Shown here in pieces: positions 23,907 through 36,918 of a DNA stretch of 64,000 nucleotides. The number at the start of each line of letters is the position of its first letter. The first letter of the stretch is position 1. A program made the position numbers and the translations under genes. Location of the stretch: assembly GCF_900109175.1 (NCBI RefSeq), contig NZ_FNZE01000018.1:27213-91212 (forward strand), given 5' to 3'. The stretch is from Pseudomonas linyingensis. GTDB lineage: Bacteria; Pseudomonadota; Gammaproteobacteria; Pseudomonadales; Pseudomonadaceae. The notes below the pieces were generated by a model, which was given only the letters and a program-made list of their open reading frames with translations, was not told the DNA's origin and did not search any database.

Positions 23907-24593
23907 TCATTGCAGTACCACCAGTTCGCCGTGACTCTTGATCCGCCGCTCGGCGCGCTTGCGGTCAAGCACGCGCTTGCCGGCGAGCAGGAAGCCCAGG
24001 ACGATGAACGCTCCCGGCGGCAGGACGGCCAGCAGGATGCCCTGGAAGCCGGGCAGCACGGTGATCTCCAACCACTGGAAGTGCGGCCCCAGCAGCGACG
24101 AGGCCTGGGCAAACAGGGTGCCGCTGCCGAGGATCTCGCGGATGCCGCCGATCAACACCAGCACCCAGGTGAAGCCGATACCCATGCCGGCGCCGTCGAG
24201 GATCGAGGGAATCACCGGGTTCTTCAGGCTGAAGGATTCGGCGCGGCCGAGCACCGCGCAGTTGGTGACGATCAGGGCGATGAACAGACCGAGTACCTTG
24301 TACAGCTCGTGCATCCAGGCGTTCATCGCCATATCGATCAGGGTCACCACACCGGCGATCAGACCGATCATCACCGGGTTGCGCACCTCGGGCGAAATGG
24401 TATGGCGCAGCGCCGAGATGATCGCGTTGGTCAGGATCAGCACCAGGGTGGTGGCCAAGCCCATGCCCAGGCCGTTGGTGGCGGTGGTGGTGACCGCCAG
24501 CGCCGGGCACAGGGCGAGCATCTGCACCAGGGCGACGTTGTAGTCCCACAGCGCCGAGGTGAAGTAGTGCCACGGTCGTTTCGCTTCGCTCAT
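23907..24593 (-). CDS. rnfE: RnfE, Rnf electron transport complex subunit
   Basis: A 228-residue integral membrane protein of the NqrD/RnfE family with six hydrophobic segments. The conserved [10 protein letters not shown] and [10 protein letters not shown] segments are present; the cysteines in them are those that bind iron at the membrane centre with RnfA. The start overlaps the rnfG stop (ATGA). The Rnf1 complex uses ion-motive force to drive electrons to ferredoxin or flavodoxin for nitrogenase. Confidence 0.93.
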   Translation of the reverse strand: MSEAKRPWHYFTSALWDYNVALVQMLALCPALAVTTTATNGLGMGLATTLVLILTNAIISALRHTISPEVRNPVMIGLIAGVVTLIDMAMNAWMHELYKVLGLFIALIVTNCAVLGRAESFSLKNPVIPSILDGAGMGIGFTWVLVLIGGIREILGSGTLFAQASSLLGPHFQWLEITVLPGFQGILLAVLPPGAFIVLGFLLAGKRVLDRKRAERRIKSHGELVVLQ

Positions 24594-25267
24594 GGTTGTG
24601 CCTCCTCTTCCGGAGCGGTCAGCCGCGCGGCCTGGCGGACCTGGAACTGCAGGGCCTGCAGCACGCTCTTGACCACCGCGCGCGGGGTGATGGTGGCGCC
24701 GGCGAACTGGTCGAACTGGCCGCCGTCCTTCTTCACCTTCCACTGCGCCAGCGGGGTGTTGGCCAGCGACAGGCCGTCGAACGCCTTGATCCAGTCGCTG
24801 CGCGAGACTTCGATCTTGTCGGCCAGCCCGGGGGTTTCCTTGTGGCTGAGCACCCGCACGCCGAGGATCTGCCCCTCGCTGCTCAGCGCGACCAGGTGGA
24901 GGATGGTGCCGCCGTAGCCGATGTTGCCGACCTGGAAGGCCACCGCCACCAGGCGGCCGTCCTTGCGCGCCGGATACACCTCGACCGCGCCCAGCTCGGC
25001 GTCCTGCAGGCTGAACGCATCGGCCAGCGGGTTGTTGTCGTACAGCCGCTGCGGCAGCACCTGGCGCAGCACGGCGAGGCGGTCGGCCTCCTGCTGGACG
25101 GCGATCTGCTCATGGGTCAGCTGGTTGCCGAGCAGCAGCGCCAGCGCCACCAGCGCGCAGACCGCCGCCAGCGACAACCCCTGGTACTCGACCCGCGACC
25201 GCCAGCGTTGCAGCCGCGAAGGCGGCGCGACGGCCGCCTGCGCGGGGGTCAGCGTGCTCTCGCTCAT
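24590..25267 (-). CDS. rnfG: RnfG, FMN-binding subunit
   Basis: A 225-residue protein with one N-terminal membrane helix (about 30-50) and a periplasmic FMN-binding domain. [11 protein letters not shown] (about 188-198) carries the threonine to which FMN is attached covalently in Rnf/Nqr proteins. The start overlaps the rnfD stop by four bases, consistent with equimolar expression. Confidence 0.93.
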   Translation of the reverse strand: MSESTLTPAQAAVAPPSRLQRWRSRVEYQGLSLAAVCALVALALLLGNQLTHEQIAVQQEADRLAVLRQVLPQRLYDNNPLADAFSLQDAELGAVEVYPARKDGRLVAVAFQVGNIGYGGTILHLVALSSEGQILGVRVLSHKETPGLADKIEVSRSDWIKAFDGLSLANTPLAQWKVKKDGGQFDQFAGATITPRAVVKSVLQALQFQVRQAARLTAPEEEAQP

Positions 25268-26364
25268 GGCTTGCCCTCCTGATTGAGCGGATTGGTTTGC
25301 CGCCCGACGGGCAGCGGCTTGCCGCGTGCGTTGCGGCCGTAGGCGCGCGGCCGCCAGTAGCGATCAATCAGCGGGGTCAGCGCATTCATGAACAGCACGG
25401 CGAAGGCCACCGCCTCGGGGAAGCTGCCCCAGGTGCGGATCACGTAGACCAGCACGCCGCAGCCGGCGCCGAAGATCAGCCGGCCGCTGCGGCTGACCGG
25501 CGAGGTGACCGGATCGGTGGCGATGAACAGCGCACCGAGCAGCAGGCCGCCGCTGGCCAGGTGGTAGAGCCCGCCGGGATAGCGCCCGGGATTGATCTGG
25601 TGGGCGATGGCCGCCAGCAGCAGCACGGCGAGCAGCATGCTCAGGGGGATTTCCCAGTGGATGATGCGCCGCGCCAGCAGCCAGGCGCCGCCGAGCAGGA
25701 GCAGCAGCTCGGAGGTTTCGCCCAGGCTGCCGGCGCTGTTGCCGAGCAGGGCTGCCAGCAGGCTGAAGTCGCCGGCGAGGATCGCCTCGGCGCTGTGGCC
25801 CAGGGTCAGCTCGGTCTTCAGGTGGCCCAGCGCGGTGGCGCCGCTCATGCCGTCGGCCAGCGGAGCGCCGGCGAAGGTGATCGCCAGACCCTCGACGAAG
25901 CCCGGCGCGCCGGCCGAACCCAGCGGCTGCGGCAGCGCCCAGGTGGTCATCTGCAGCGGGAAGGCAATCAGCAGGGCGACCCGCGCCAGCATCGCCGGGT
26001 TGAACGGGTTCTGGCCGATACCACCGTACAGCTGCTTGCCGATGCCGATGGCGAACACGCTGCCGCCGACGGCGATCCACCAGGGCGCCCACGGCGGCAG
26101 CGACAGGGCCAGCAGCCAGCCGGTGAGCAGCGCCGAACCGTCCTGCAGGCGCGCCAGCGGCTGGCCGAGCCAGCGCAGGCAGGCGGCCTCGGTGGCCAAC
26201 GCGCTGGCGCAGGTCAGCAGCCACAGGTTGATCGCCGGCCAGCCGAACAGGTAGAGACCGAACAGGGTGGCCGGTGCCAGCGCCAGGCAGACGTGGAGCA
26301 TGATGCGGTTGACCGAGGAACGGTCGTGGGCGAAAGGCCCGGAGGCGATGCCGATGCTGCTCAT
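25264..26364 (-). CDS. rnfD: RnfD, membrane FMN-binding subunit
   Basis: A 366-residue protein with about nine membrane helices. DGMSGATAL (about 172-180) contains the threonine for covalent FMN. YGGIGQNPFNPAM is the family signature. It is paired with RnfG in electron flow across the membrane. ATGA overlaps link it to rnfC before and rnfG after. Confidence 0.93.
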   Translation of the reverse strand: MSSIGIASGPFAHDRSSVNRIMLHVCLALAPATLFGLYLFGWPAINLWLLTCASALATEAACLRWLGQPLARLQDGSALLTGWLLALSLPPWAPWWIAVGGSVFAIGIGKQLYGGIGQNPFNPAMLARVALLIAFPLQMTTWALPQPLGSAGAPGFVEGLAITFAGAPLADGMSGATALGHLKTELTLGHSAEAILAGDFSLLAALLGNSAGSLGETSELLLLLGGAWLLARRIIHWEIPLSMLLAVLLLAAIAHQINPGRYPGGLYHLASGGLLLGALFIATDPVTSPVSRSGRLIFGAGCGVLVYVIRTWGSFPEAVAFAVLFMNALTPLIDRYWRPRAYGRNARGKPLPVGRQTNPLNQEGKP

Positions 26365-27821
26365 GACTGCACCTCGCTGGTCGGCTTGTCCGCCGGCTTG
26401 CGCTTGGCGGCCTTGACCGCTTCCTTGGCCGCGGCCTCCTGGGCATGGCGCTCGGCGCGGGCCTCGGTCAGCCGCTTGATGTATTCGGTCTTGCGCTCGG
26501 CGCTGCGCCGCTCGTCCTGCTTGCCCATGGCGTACTGGAAGTACTGCACCAGCGGGATGTGCGAGGGGCAGACGTAGGAGCAGCAGCCGCAGAGGATGCA
26601 GTCGCGCAGGCCATAGTCGCTGGCACCGTCGAGGTCGTCGGCGCGCGCGCGGGCGGCCATTTCCAGCGGCAGCAGGCCCATCGGGCAGGCGTCCACGCAG
26701 CTGGCGCAGCGGATGCACGGCGAGGCCTGGTCGTTGCGCAGTTCGTGCGGGGCCAGGGCCAGCAGGCCGGTGGCGCCCTTGATCACCGGCACCTGCAGCG
26801 ACGGCAGGGCGACCCCCATCATCGGCCCGCCGAGCAGCAGGCGCTGCGGCTCGAGAGACAGGCCGCCGCAGGCATCGAGCAGTGCCTGGGCCGGGGTGCC
26901 GATCAGCACCTCGAGGTTCCGCGGGTTGTTCACGCAGCTGCCGGCCACGCTGACCACCCGCGAGATCAGCGGACGGCCGTGGCGCAGCGCCTGCTGGATG
27001 GCGTAGACGGTGCCGACGTTGTGCACCAGCGCACCGACCGAGGTGCTGCGCGCCTCGGCCGGTACCTCGCGGCCGGTGACCGACTGGATCAGCTGCTTGG
27101 CCGAGCCCATCGGGTACAGCGCCGGCACCGCCTCGACCTCGATGGCACCGAACGGCTCGCTGGCCGCGCGCATGGCGGCCAGCGCCTCGGGCTTGTTGTC
27201 CTCGATGGCGATCACCACCCGGTAGGCGCGCAGGATGTGCTGGATCAGCCGCGCGCCGTCGACGATGGCCTCGGCGCGCTCGCGCATCAGGCGGTCGTCG
27301 CAGGTCAGGTAGGGTTCGCACTCGCTGCCGTTGACCAGCACGGTCTTGATCTCGTGGCGGGTGCCCTGCTTGAGCTTGACCGCCGCCGGGAAGATCGCCC
27401 CGCCCATGCCGACGATGCCGGCCTGGGCGACGCGCTCGGCCAAGACCAGCGGACTCTCGTCGAACGGGTTGGCCGGCACGTCCAGCTCGATCCAGCGCTC
27501 CTCGCCGTCGCACTCGAGGACCATGCCGTTGACGGTCAGGCCGGAGGGATGCGGAGCGAGGATCGGGCCGATCTCGACGATCCACCCCGAGCTGGGCGCA
27601 TGGATCGGCGCCGACATTTCCGCCGGCGAACCGGCGATCAGCTGGCCCTTGAGGACCCGGTCGCCGACCTTGACCAGCGGCAGCGCCTCGGCGCCGGCGT
27701 GCTGGCGCAGCGGCAGGTAGAGGCGCGGCGGCAGCGGCAGGCCGCCGATCGGCAGCGCTGCCGAGCGGTCCTTGTGGGCGGCCGGGTGGATACCACCGCG
27801 GATGCGAGCGAGATTGAACAT
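26361..27821 (-). CDS. rnfC: RnfC, NADH-oxidising iron-sulfur subunit
   Basis: A 486-residue soluble subunit. GGAIFPAAVKL and ILVNGSECEPYL-type segments mark the FMN and NADH domain. Two ferredoxin motifs follow, CIRCASCVDACP (about 377-388) and CILCGCCSYVCP (about 415-426). A short Lys/Ala/Glu-rich tail (about 450-486) is much shorter than the repeats of E. coli RsxC. GGAG precedes the ATG by seven bases. It receives electrons from NADH, or from ferredoxin in the reverse direction. Confidence 0.93.
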   Translation of the reverse strand: MFNLARIRGGIHPAAHKDRSAALPIGGLPLPPRLYLPLRQHAGAEALPLVKVGDRVLKGQLIAGSPAEMSAPIHAPSSGWIVEIGPILAPHPSGLTVNGMVLECDGEERWIELDVPANPFDESPLVLAERVAQAGIVGMGGAIFPAAVKLKQGTRHEIKTVLVNGSECEPYLTCDDRLMRERAEAIVDGARLIQHILRAYRVVIAIEDNKPEALAAMRAASEPFGAIEVEAVPALYPMGSAKQLIQSVTGREVPAEARSTSVGALVHNVGTVYAIQQALRHGRPLISRVVSVAGSCVNNPRNLEVLIGTPAQALLDACGGLSLEPQRLLLGGPMMGVALPSLQVPVIKGATGLLALAPHELRNDQASPCIRCASCVDACPMGLLPLEMAARARADDLDGASDYGLRDCILCGCCSYVCPSHIPLVQYFQYAMGKQDERRSAERKTEYIKRLTEARAERHAQEAAAKEAVKAAKRKPADKPTSEVQS

Positions 27822-27841
27822 GGGGATGCTCCGTGATCGAT

Positions 27842-28366
27842 TCAGACCGCCTGGGGCTTGCTCCAGCGCCAGGTGTCCAGGGTCGGCGCCTGCGTGACGA
27901 GGGCCACGCAATCCTCCGGGCAGGCTTCCTGACACCGGGCGCAACCGGTGCAGGCGTCCCGCAGCACGCTGTGGATCTGCCCGCTGGCGCCGACGATGGC
28001 GTCGGTCGGGCAGGCGCGGTAGCAGCGGGTGCAGCCGGTGCACTGCGCCGCGTCGATCCGCGCCAGCAGCGGCGCGCTCATCTGTCCGGCGTCCAAGGTC
28101 ACGCCGAGCAGTTCGGCGAGCTTCTCGGCCAGGGCCACGCCGCCGGGCGGGCAGCAGGTGACGGCGGCCTGGCCTTCGACCAGCGCGCTGGCGGCCGGGC
28201 CGCAACCGGGGAAGCCGCACTGGCCGCACTGGCTGCCGGGCATCAGCCCTTCGATTTCCTTGAGCAGCGGGTTGTCGTCGCTGACCGCGAACTTGCGCGC
28301 CGCCAGGCCCAGGCCGCTACCCAGCAGCAGGCCCATCACCGCCAGGGCCAGGGTTGCCATCAGCAT
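27842..28366 (-). CDS. rnfB: RnfB, polyferredoxin-like subunit
   Basis: A 174-residue protein with an N-terminal membrane helix (2-22), a CGQCGFPGC cluster motif (about 47-55) and two 4Fe-4S motifs, CTGCTRCYRACP and CTGCARCQEACP. It passes electrons between RnfC or the membrane flavins and the ferredoxin partner. AGGAG lies before the ATG. Length is typical. Confidence 0.93.
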   Translation of the reverse strand: MLMATLALAVMGLLLGSGLGLAARKFAVSDDNPLLKEIEGLMPGSQCGQCGFPGCGPAASALVEGQAAVTCCPPGGVALAEKLAELLGVTLDAGQMSAPLLARIDAAQCTGCTRCYRACPTDAIVGASGQIHSVLRDACTGCARCQEACPEDCVALVTQAPTLDTWRWSKPQAV

Positions 28367-28409
28367 CTCGCTCTCCTCGCCGGCAACTGCCGGCCATCGC
28401 AGTTGCAGG

Positions 28410-28982
28410 TCAGATCAGGCCGCCGAAGCCCATGAACGCCAGCGCCAGCAGGCCGGCGGTGACGAAGGCGATCGGCGGGCCGGAAAACGCCGCCGGCACG
28501 CTGGCCAGCGCCAGGCGCTCGCGCAGGCCGGCGAAGATGGCCATGACCAGGGTGAAGCCGACGGCCGAGCCGAAGCCGAACAGCGCGGCCTGCAGCAGGT
28601 CGTGGCCTTCGCGCACACTGATCAGCGGCACGCCGAGCACCGCGCAGTTGGTGGTGATCAGCGGCAGGTAGATGCCCAGCGCGCGGTACAGCTCCGGGCT
28701 GGCCTTGCGGATGATCATCTCGATCAGCTGCACCATCGCGGCGATCACCACGATGTAGGCGAGGATGCGCAGGAAGCCGATGCCCAGCGGCAGCAGCACG
28801 TAGTGCTCGAGCAGCCAGCTGCTGATGCCGCCGAGGGTCATCACCAGGGTGGTGGCCACGCCCATGCCGATCGACGGATCGAGCTTGCCGGACACGCCCA
28901 TGAACGGGCACAGGCCGAGAAAGCGCGCCAGCACCACGTTATTGACCAGCACGGTGCCGATCAGAAACAACAGATAGTCCAT
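28410..28982 (-). CDS. rnfA: RnfA, membrane subunit
   Basis: A 190-residue six-helix membrane protein, sister of RnfE ([13 protein letters not shown] and [12 protein letters not shown] hold the paired cysteines). It is the first gene of the nif-type rnf operon. A sigma-54 promoter and NifA site lie upstream, so it belongs to the Rnf1 group tied to nitrogen fixation rather than the housekeeping Rnf2. Confidence 0.93.
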   Translation of the reverse strand: MDYLLFLIGTVLVNNVVLARFLGLCPFMGVSGKLDPSIGMGVATTLVMTLGGISSWLLEHYVLLPLGIGFLRILAYIVVIAAMVQLIEMIIRKASPELYRALGIYLPLITTNCAVLGVPLISVREGHDLLQAALFGFGSAVGFTLVMAIFAGLRERLALASVPAAFSGPPIAFVTAGLLALAFMGFGGLI

Positions 28983-29003
28983 TGCCCCACCCCACTCGGT
29001 TGA

Positions 29004-30992
<1,989 letters not shown>

Positions 30993-31010
30993 CCCATGGA
31001 GCGCAAGCCG

Positions 31011-32576
<1,566 letters not shown>

Positions 32577-32691
32577 TCCCGCGCGGCGGTGCCCAGCCGC
32601 CGCCGACGCCCCTCCTCCCGCCTCCCCCGACCATCGACCGGCCACCGCCTCGCGCGGCGGCTGGTTGCTGCCCAGCGATGGCGCAGCGCTT

Positions 32692-32707
32692 TGTCGCATG
32701 TCCGACA
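32692..32707. promoter_or_regulatory. NifA site 1 upstream of nifB
   Basis: TGTCGCATGTCCGACA, a perfect TGT-N10-ACA, ends 97 bases before the -24 box of nifB, a spacing close to that in front of rnfA. Confidence 0.8.
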
Positions 32708-32734
32708 CGCTCCCGCCGCCCGAACGCCGCGGGT

Positions 32735-32750
32735 TGTCGGCTGCCCGACA
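32735..32750. promoter_or_regulatory. NifA site 2 upstream of nifB
   Basis: TGTCGGCTGCCCGACA, a perfect TGT-N10-ACA, starts 43 bases after the start of site 1, about four helical turns, and lies 54 bases before the -24 box. The pair suggests cooperative binding. Confidence 0.8.
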
Positions 32751-32803
32751 AAACGCAGCCGACGGAAACCAGTAAATCCTTTTAAAACAACAGCTTGTTG
32801 ATT

Positions 32804-32819
32804 GGGCACGGGGATTGCT
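32804..32819 (+). promoter_or_regulatory. Sigma-54 promoter of the nifB operon
   Basis: GGGCACGGGGATTGCT keeps GG-N10-GC spacing and a TTGC -12 element. The predicted start is near 32831, about 26 bases before nifB. Confidence 0.85.
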
Positions 32820-32856
32820 CAATCTCTGGTGACTTTCTCTTTCCCGGAGACCGACC

Positions 32857-34368
32857 ATGGAACTGAGCGTACTTGGGCAAAACGATGCGGAGCAGCACAG
32901 TGCTGGCGGTTGCTCCTCTGGATCCTGCGGCAGCACGGACGATCAGCTTTCCCAGCTGCCGGAACACATCCGCGAGAAGGTGCACAACCATCCCTGCTAT
33001 TCCGAGGATGCCCACCACTACTTCGCGCGCATGCACGTGGCGGTGGCGCCGGCCTGCAACATCCAGTGCCACTACTGCAACCGCAAGTACGACTGCGCCA
33101 ACGAGTCGCGCCCCGGCGTGGTCTCCGAGGTGCTCGATCCGCTGCAGGCGGTGAGGAAGGTCAAGGCGGTGGCGGCGACCATCCCGCAGATGACCGTGCT
33201 CGGCATCGCCGGCCCCGGCGATCCGCTGGCCAACCCGCAGCGCACTTTCGAGACCTTCCGCATGCTCAGCGAGGAGGCGCCGGACATCAAGCTGTGCGTT
33301 TCCACCAATGGCCTGGCGCTGCCGGACTGCGTGGACGAGCTGGCCAAGCACAACATCGACCACGTGACCATCACCATCAACTGCGTGGATCCGGAAATCG
33401 GCGCCAAGATCTACCCGTGGATCTACTGGAACAACAAGCGCATCCGCGGCGTCAAGGCAGCGAAGATCCTCATCGAGCGCCAGCAGAAAGGCCTGGAGAT
33501 GCTGATCGAGCGCGGCATCCTGGTGAAGGTCAACTCGGTGCTGATCCCCGGGGTCAACGACGAGCACCTCAAGGAAGTCAGCAAGATCGTCAAGTCCAAG
33601 GGCGCCTTCCTGCACAACGTCATGCCGCTGATCGCCGAAGCCGAGCATGGCACCTTCTACGGTGTGATGGGCCAACGCAGCCCCGAGCCGGAGGAGCTGC
33701 AGGACCTGCAGGACGCCTGTGCCGGCGACATGAACATGATGCGCCACTGCCGCCAGTGCCGCGCTGATGCGGTCGGCCTGCTCGGCGAGGACCGCGGCGA
33801 CGAGTTCACCATCGACAAGATCGAGGAAATGGACATCGACTACGCGGCGGCCATGGTCAAGCGCGCCGCCATCCACGCCGCGATCAAGGAAGAACTCGAC
33901 GAGAAGGCGGCGAAGAAGGCCCGCCTGGCCAGCCTGTCGGTGCCCAGGTTCGACGCCCCGTCCAGCAGGACCCATCGCCCGGTGCTGATGGCCGTGGCCA
34001 CCAGCGGCGGCGGCCTGATCAACCAGCACTACGGCCATGCCACCGAGTTTCTCGTCTACGAGGCCTCCGCCAACGGCGTGCGCTTCATCGGCCACCGCAA
34101 GGTCGATCAGTACTGCGTCGGCAACGACAGCTGCGGCGAGAAGGAAAGCGCGCTGGCCGGCAGCATCCGCGCCCTCAAGGGCTGCGAGGCGGTGCTCTGC
34201 TCGAAGATCGGATTCGAGCCGTGGGGGCTGCTGGAGGAAGCCGGCATCCAGCCCAATGGCGAGCACGCCATGGAGCCCATCGAGGAAGCGGTGCTGGCGG
34301 TCTATCAGGAAATGCTCATGGCCGGGCGCCTGGAGCAGGCCGAAACGCCGCTGCGGGCCAATGCCTGA
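32857..34368 (+). CDS. nifB: NifB, radical-SAM FeMo-cofactor biosynthesis protein
   Basis: A 503-residue protein. The radical-SAM CX3CX2C motif is C67, C71, C74 (ACNIQCHYCNRKYDC). N-terminal cysteines (GGCSSGSC) and a later CRQC pair supply further cluster ligands. Residues about 385-495 form a NifX-like domain that can carry NifB-co. NifB fuses two 4Fe-4S clusters and inserts carbide to make the 8Fe-9S-C core. It leads the nifB-fdxN-nifO-nifQ operon and has its own NifA-dependent promoter. Confidence 0.97.
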   Translation: MELSVLGQNDAEQHSAGGCSSGSCGSTDDQLSQLPEHIREKVHNHPCYSEDAHHYFARMHVAVAPACNIQCHYCNRKYDCANESRPGVVSEVLDPLQAVRKVKAVAATIPQMTVLGIAGPGDPLANPQRTFETFRMLSEEAPDIKLCVSTNGLALPDCVDELAKHNIDHVTITINCVDPEIGAKIYPWIYWNNKRIRGVKAAKILIERQQKGLEMLIERGILVKVNSVLIPGVNDEHLKEVSKIVKSKGAFLHNVMPLIAEAEHGTFYGVMGQRSPEPEELQDLQDACAGDMNMMRHCRQCRADAVGLLGEDRGDEFTIDKIEEMDIDYAAAMVKRAAIHAAIKEELDEKAAKKARLASLSVPRFDAPSSRTHRPVLMAVATSGGGLINQHYGHATEFLVYEASANGVRFIGHRKVDQYCVGNDSCGEKESALAGSIRALKGCEAVLCSKIGFEPWGLLEEAGIQPNGEHAMEPIEEAVLAVYQEMLMAGRLEQAETPLRANA

Positions 34369-34409
34369 AGCGGTATCCGGACAGTACGAGTGATTCGTGG
34401 AGGTACAAG

Positions 34410-34688
34410 ATGGCGCTGAAGATAGTGGAATCCTGTGTCAACTGCTGGGCCTGCGTCGACGTCTGCCCGAGCGAGGCGATCTCCCCGGGAGGTGCGTACT
34501 TCAAGATCAGTGCGCACAAGTGCACCGAGTGCGACGGCGACTTCACCGAGCAGCAGTGCGCGAGCATCTGTCCGATCGAGGGCGCCATCCTGCTCGCCGA
34601 CGGCAGCCCGGCCAATCCGGCCGGCTCGCTGACCGGCATCCCGCCGGAGCGCCTCGCCGAGGCCATGCGCGAAATCCAGGCACGCTGA
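34410..34688 (+). CDS. fdxN: FdxN-type 2[4Fe-4S] ferredoxin
   Basis: A 92-residue ferredoxin. Two cluster motifs are visible: CVNCWACVDVCP and CTECDGDFTEQQCASICP, the second with the long insert typical of nif ferredoxins. In A. vinelandii FdxN supports NifB in FeMo-co synthesis, which fits its position 41 bases after nifB. GGAGG lies seven bases before the ATG. Confidence 0.93.
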   Translation: MALKIVESCVNCWACVDVCPSEAISPGGAYFKISAHKCTECDGDFTEQQCASICPIEGAILLADGSPANPAGSLTGIPPERLAEAMREIQAR

Positions 34689-34698
34689 GGGCCGCACC

Positions 34699-35139
34699 AT
34701 GACTGCCGTTGTCTTCTACGAGAAAACCGGCTGCGCCACCAACAGCCGGCAGAAGCAGCTGCTGCGCGCGGCCGGCATCGACCTGCAGGTGCGCAGCCTG
34801 CTCGACGAGCCGTGGAGCGCCGAGCGCCTGCGGCCATTCTTCGCCGGGCGGCCGGTGGTCGAGTGGTTCAACCGTGCGGCGCCGGCGGTCAAGTCCGGCG
34901 CGGTGGACCCGCAGCAGCTGAGCGCCGAGCAAGCCCTGGCGCTGCTGCTGGCCGAGCCGCTGCTGATCCGACGCCCGCTGATCCAGTGGGACGCGGCGCA
35001 CCTGCTCGGCTTCGATCTCGCCGCGCTCAACGCGCTGCTGCCGGCGCAGCAGCAACTGCAGGCAGCAGCGGGCGGCAGCGACGGCTGCTCGCGCGAAGCC
35101 CACGGCCACGCCGCCTGCCAGCCGCCCCGGGAGAACTGA
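34699..35139 (+). CDS. nifO: NifO, ArsC/Spx-like nitrogenase-associated protein
   Basis: A 146-residue thioredoxin-fold protein of the ArsC/Spx group. EKTGCATNSRQKQLLRAAG carries the single active-site cysteine and arginine cluster, and PLIRRP-type sequence (LLIRRPLIQ) is the family hallmark. In Azotobacter NifO is linked to molybdenum use between nitrate reductase and nitrogenase. It begins 10 bases after fdxN. Confidence 0.9.
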   Translation: MTAVVFYEKTGCATNSRQKQLLRAAGIDLQVRSLLDEPWSAERLRPFFAGRPVVEWFNRAAPAVKSGAVDPQQLSAEQALALLLAEPLLIRRPLIQWDAAHLLGFDLAALNALLPAQQQLQAAAGGSDGCSREAHGHAACQPPREN

Positions 35140-35141
35140 CG

Positions 35142-35726
35142 ATGACCGCCCAGGCCCTGCAGCGCAGCGACGCCGCCAGCGCGCCCGCCCGGCGCAGCCC
35201 CAACGTGGAGTGGCTGGAGCGGATTCTCCTGGCCCAGCGCAACGGCCACAGCTGCCTGCCGCTGCATCTCGGTCTGGACGCGCAAACTCACGCGGCCTTG
35301 ATCCAGGCCAACTTTGCGAATCTGGCCCGACAGTACCCTAGCGCTCCGGCGCTGGCCGGGGAATGCGATGCCCTGCGCGCCGAGTTGCTGGAGCTGCGCC
35401 GCGACGAGTGGCAGGAACTGCGCGACCTGCTGCTCGGTGCGCGGCGCGGCGTTGATGCACATGAACCGGCGCTGGCCAGCATCGTCGCCGCCGCCTGCCT
35501 GGGCGGTGGCCACCTATGGCATGACCTCGGCCTGAGCTCGCGCGAGCAGCTGCGCGAACTGCTGGAGTACAACTTTCCCCAGCTCGCTGGCCGCAACGTG
35601 AACAACATGCGCTGGAAGAAGTTTTTCTACAAACAGCTGTGCGAACAGGACGGCGGCTACGTCTGCCGCTCGCCCAACTGCGAAGACTGCCCCACCTACC
35701 ATGACTGTTTTGGAGAAGAGCTATGA
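35142..35726 (+). CDS. nifQ: NifQ, molybdenum donor for FeMo-co
   Basis: A 194-residue protein with the NifQ signature CRSPNCEDCPTYHDC, i.e. CX4CX2CX5C, near the C terminus. It binds a Mo-Fe-S cluster and hands molybdenum to NifEN/NifH. NNMRWKKFFYKQLCE before the motif is also typical. It starts 2 bases after nifO and overlaps the rhodanese gene by four. Confidence 0.95.
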   Translation: MTAQALQRSDAASAPARRSPNVEWLERILLAQRNGHSCLPLHLGLDAQTHAALIQANFANLARQYPSAPALAGECDALRAELLELRRDEWQELRDLLLGARRGVDAHEPALASIVAAACLGGGHLWHDLGLSSREQLRELLEYNFPQLAGRNVNNMRWKKFFYKQLCEQDGGYVCRSPNCEDCPTYHDCFGEEL

Positions 35727-36082
35727 GCGACTTCAAGCGCATCAGCGTCGAACACGCCGAGACCTTGCTGAGCGGAGGGGAGAACGTGATGCTGCTGGAC
35801 ATGCGCGACGCGCGTGCCTACTGCCAGGGACATGATCCGCGCGCCATCCACCTCAGCGACACCACCCTGCGCTCGCTGGTCAAGTTCACACCGCGTCAGG
35901 TGCACCTGATCGTCTGTGGCGACGAGCCGCGCAGCAGCCAGGAAATGGCGCGCTATTTCAGCGACTGTGGCTTCGTCAACAGCTACAGCCTCGACGGCGG
36001 CTACGCAGCCTGGCAGGCGCGTCGCGACCAGAAGAGCAAAATGCCGCGCCGCGCGGCGCTGTCCATCGCCGCCCACGGCTGA
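35723..36082 (+). CDS. rhdN: Nif-associated rhodanese
   Basis: A 119-residue single rhodanese domain. MLLDMRDARAY is the conserved N-terminal segment, and the active loop reads CGDEPR, a six-residue sulfurtransferase loop with the catalytic cysteine. The final DGGYAAW matches the family. A matching gene follows nifQ in A. vinelandii. It could supply or trap sulfur during cluster assembly. ATGA overlap with nifQ. Confidence 0.88.
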   Translation: MSDFKRISVEHAETLLSGGENVMLLDMRDARAYCQGHDPRAIHLSDTTLRSLVKFTPRQVHLIVCGDEPRSSQEMARYFSDCGFVNSYSLDGGYAAWQARRDQKSKMPRRAALSIAAHG

Positions 36083-36095
36083 AAAGGAAAAGATC

Positions 36096-36425
36096 ATGCA
36101 GGTACTGGATACTGAAACCCGCATCCGCAAGCAGATCGCCGACAACCCGGTGATCCTCTACATGAAGGGCACCCCCGAGGCGCCGGAGTGCGGCTTTTCC
36201 CGCGCGGCGGTGGGGGCGCTGCACAAGATCGGCAAGCCCTTCGCCTTCGTCAACGTGCTGACCGCTCCGCACATCCGCGAGAAGCTGCCGAAGATCTCCC
36301 AGTGGCCGACCTATCCGCAGCTCTTCGTCAACGGCGAGCTGGTCGGCGGCTGCGACATCATCCTCGGCATGGAAGCCGACGGCAGCCTGCCACGACTGCT
36401 GGCCACGGCAGGCTGCGAAGCCTGA
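36096..36425 (+). CDS. grx5: Monothiol glutaredoxin Grx5-nif
   Basis: A 109-residue CGFS glutaredoxin. MKGTPEAPECGFSRAAV holds the monothiol site, then SQWPTYPQLFVNGELVGGCDI gives the glutathione-binding TVP-like and GG-C-D motifs. Such proteins carry 2Fe-2S clusters between donors and acceptors. It ends the nifB operon in the same order as in A. vinelandii. AAGGAAAAGATC supplies the binding site. Confidence 0.92.
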   Translation: MQVLDTETRIRKQIADNPVILYMKGTPEAPECGFSRAAVGALHKIGKPFAFVNVLTAPHIREKLPKISQWPTYPQLFVNGELVGGCDIILGMEADGSLPRLLATAGCEA

Positions 36426-36436
36426 CCCGGTTACCG

Positions 36437-36482
36437 GCACCCGGCGGCCGGCGTCACTCCCCGGGCGCAGGCCGCCGGGTGC
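36437..36482. terminator. Hairpin between convergent grx5 and glutaredoxin-like gene
   Basis: GCACCCGGCGGCC and GGCCGCCGGGTGC form a perfect 13-bp stem with a 20-base loop. There is no clean T-run, so termination may be imperfect. It falls exactly between two convergent stop codons. Confidence 0.6.
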
Positions 36483-36486
36483 TGCC

Positions 36487-36777
36487 TTATGCCTCGACTT
36501 GCCCCGGCTGGACCAGGCCCAGAAACAGCGCGATGTCGGCTGCCGCGAACGGCCAGCCCAGTTCGGCGCCAGTGTCCAGGCGACGCAGTACGGGAATGCG
36601 CAGGCCGTAGGCCTCGACCCACTCCTCGCGCTCGGCGATATCCACCACTTCCACCTGAAGACCCAGGCCGACGAAAGGCATCAGGACCTCCTCGGCCACT
36701 TCGCACAGGTGGCAACCGAGGGTTCCGAACAGCTGGCAGGCAGGCAACGTGACATCGATCGGCATGACATCGCTCAT
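36487..36777 (-). CDS. Glutaredoxin-like (DUF836) thiol protein
   Basis: A 96-residue thioredoxin-fold protein. GTLGCHLCEVAEEV contains a CHLC dithiol, and GLRIPVLRRLDTGAELGWPF provides the cis-Pro and C-terminal part of the DUF836 family. Probably a cytosolic thiol-disulfide oxidoreductase. A second ATG (36765) four codons downstream is an equal start candidate; neither has a strong binding site. Confidence 0.75.
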   Translation of the reverse strand: MSDVMPIDVTLPACQLFGTLGCHLCEVAEEVLMPFVGLGLQVEVVDIAEREEWVEAYGLRIPVLRRLDTGAELGWPFAAADIALFLGLVQPGQVEA

Positions 36778-36918
36778 GGTGTAGGGGCGAGGCGGCAGTC
36801 TACCATGCAGGCCAACCGCCCGATGGCGCCCAGCCGACCTAGGTCGCGCTGGACGCTGGCGCCATGGATTGGGCACTCTGTGGGGATTCGCGCCCCTTCC
36901 GTCTCTAGAGAATTATCG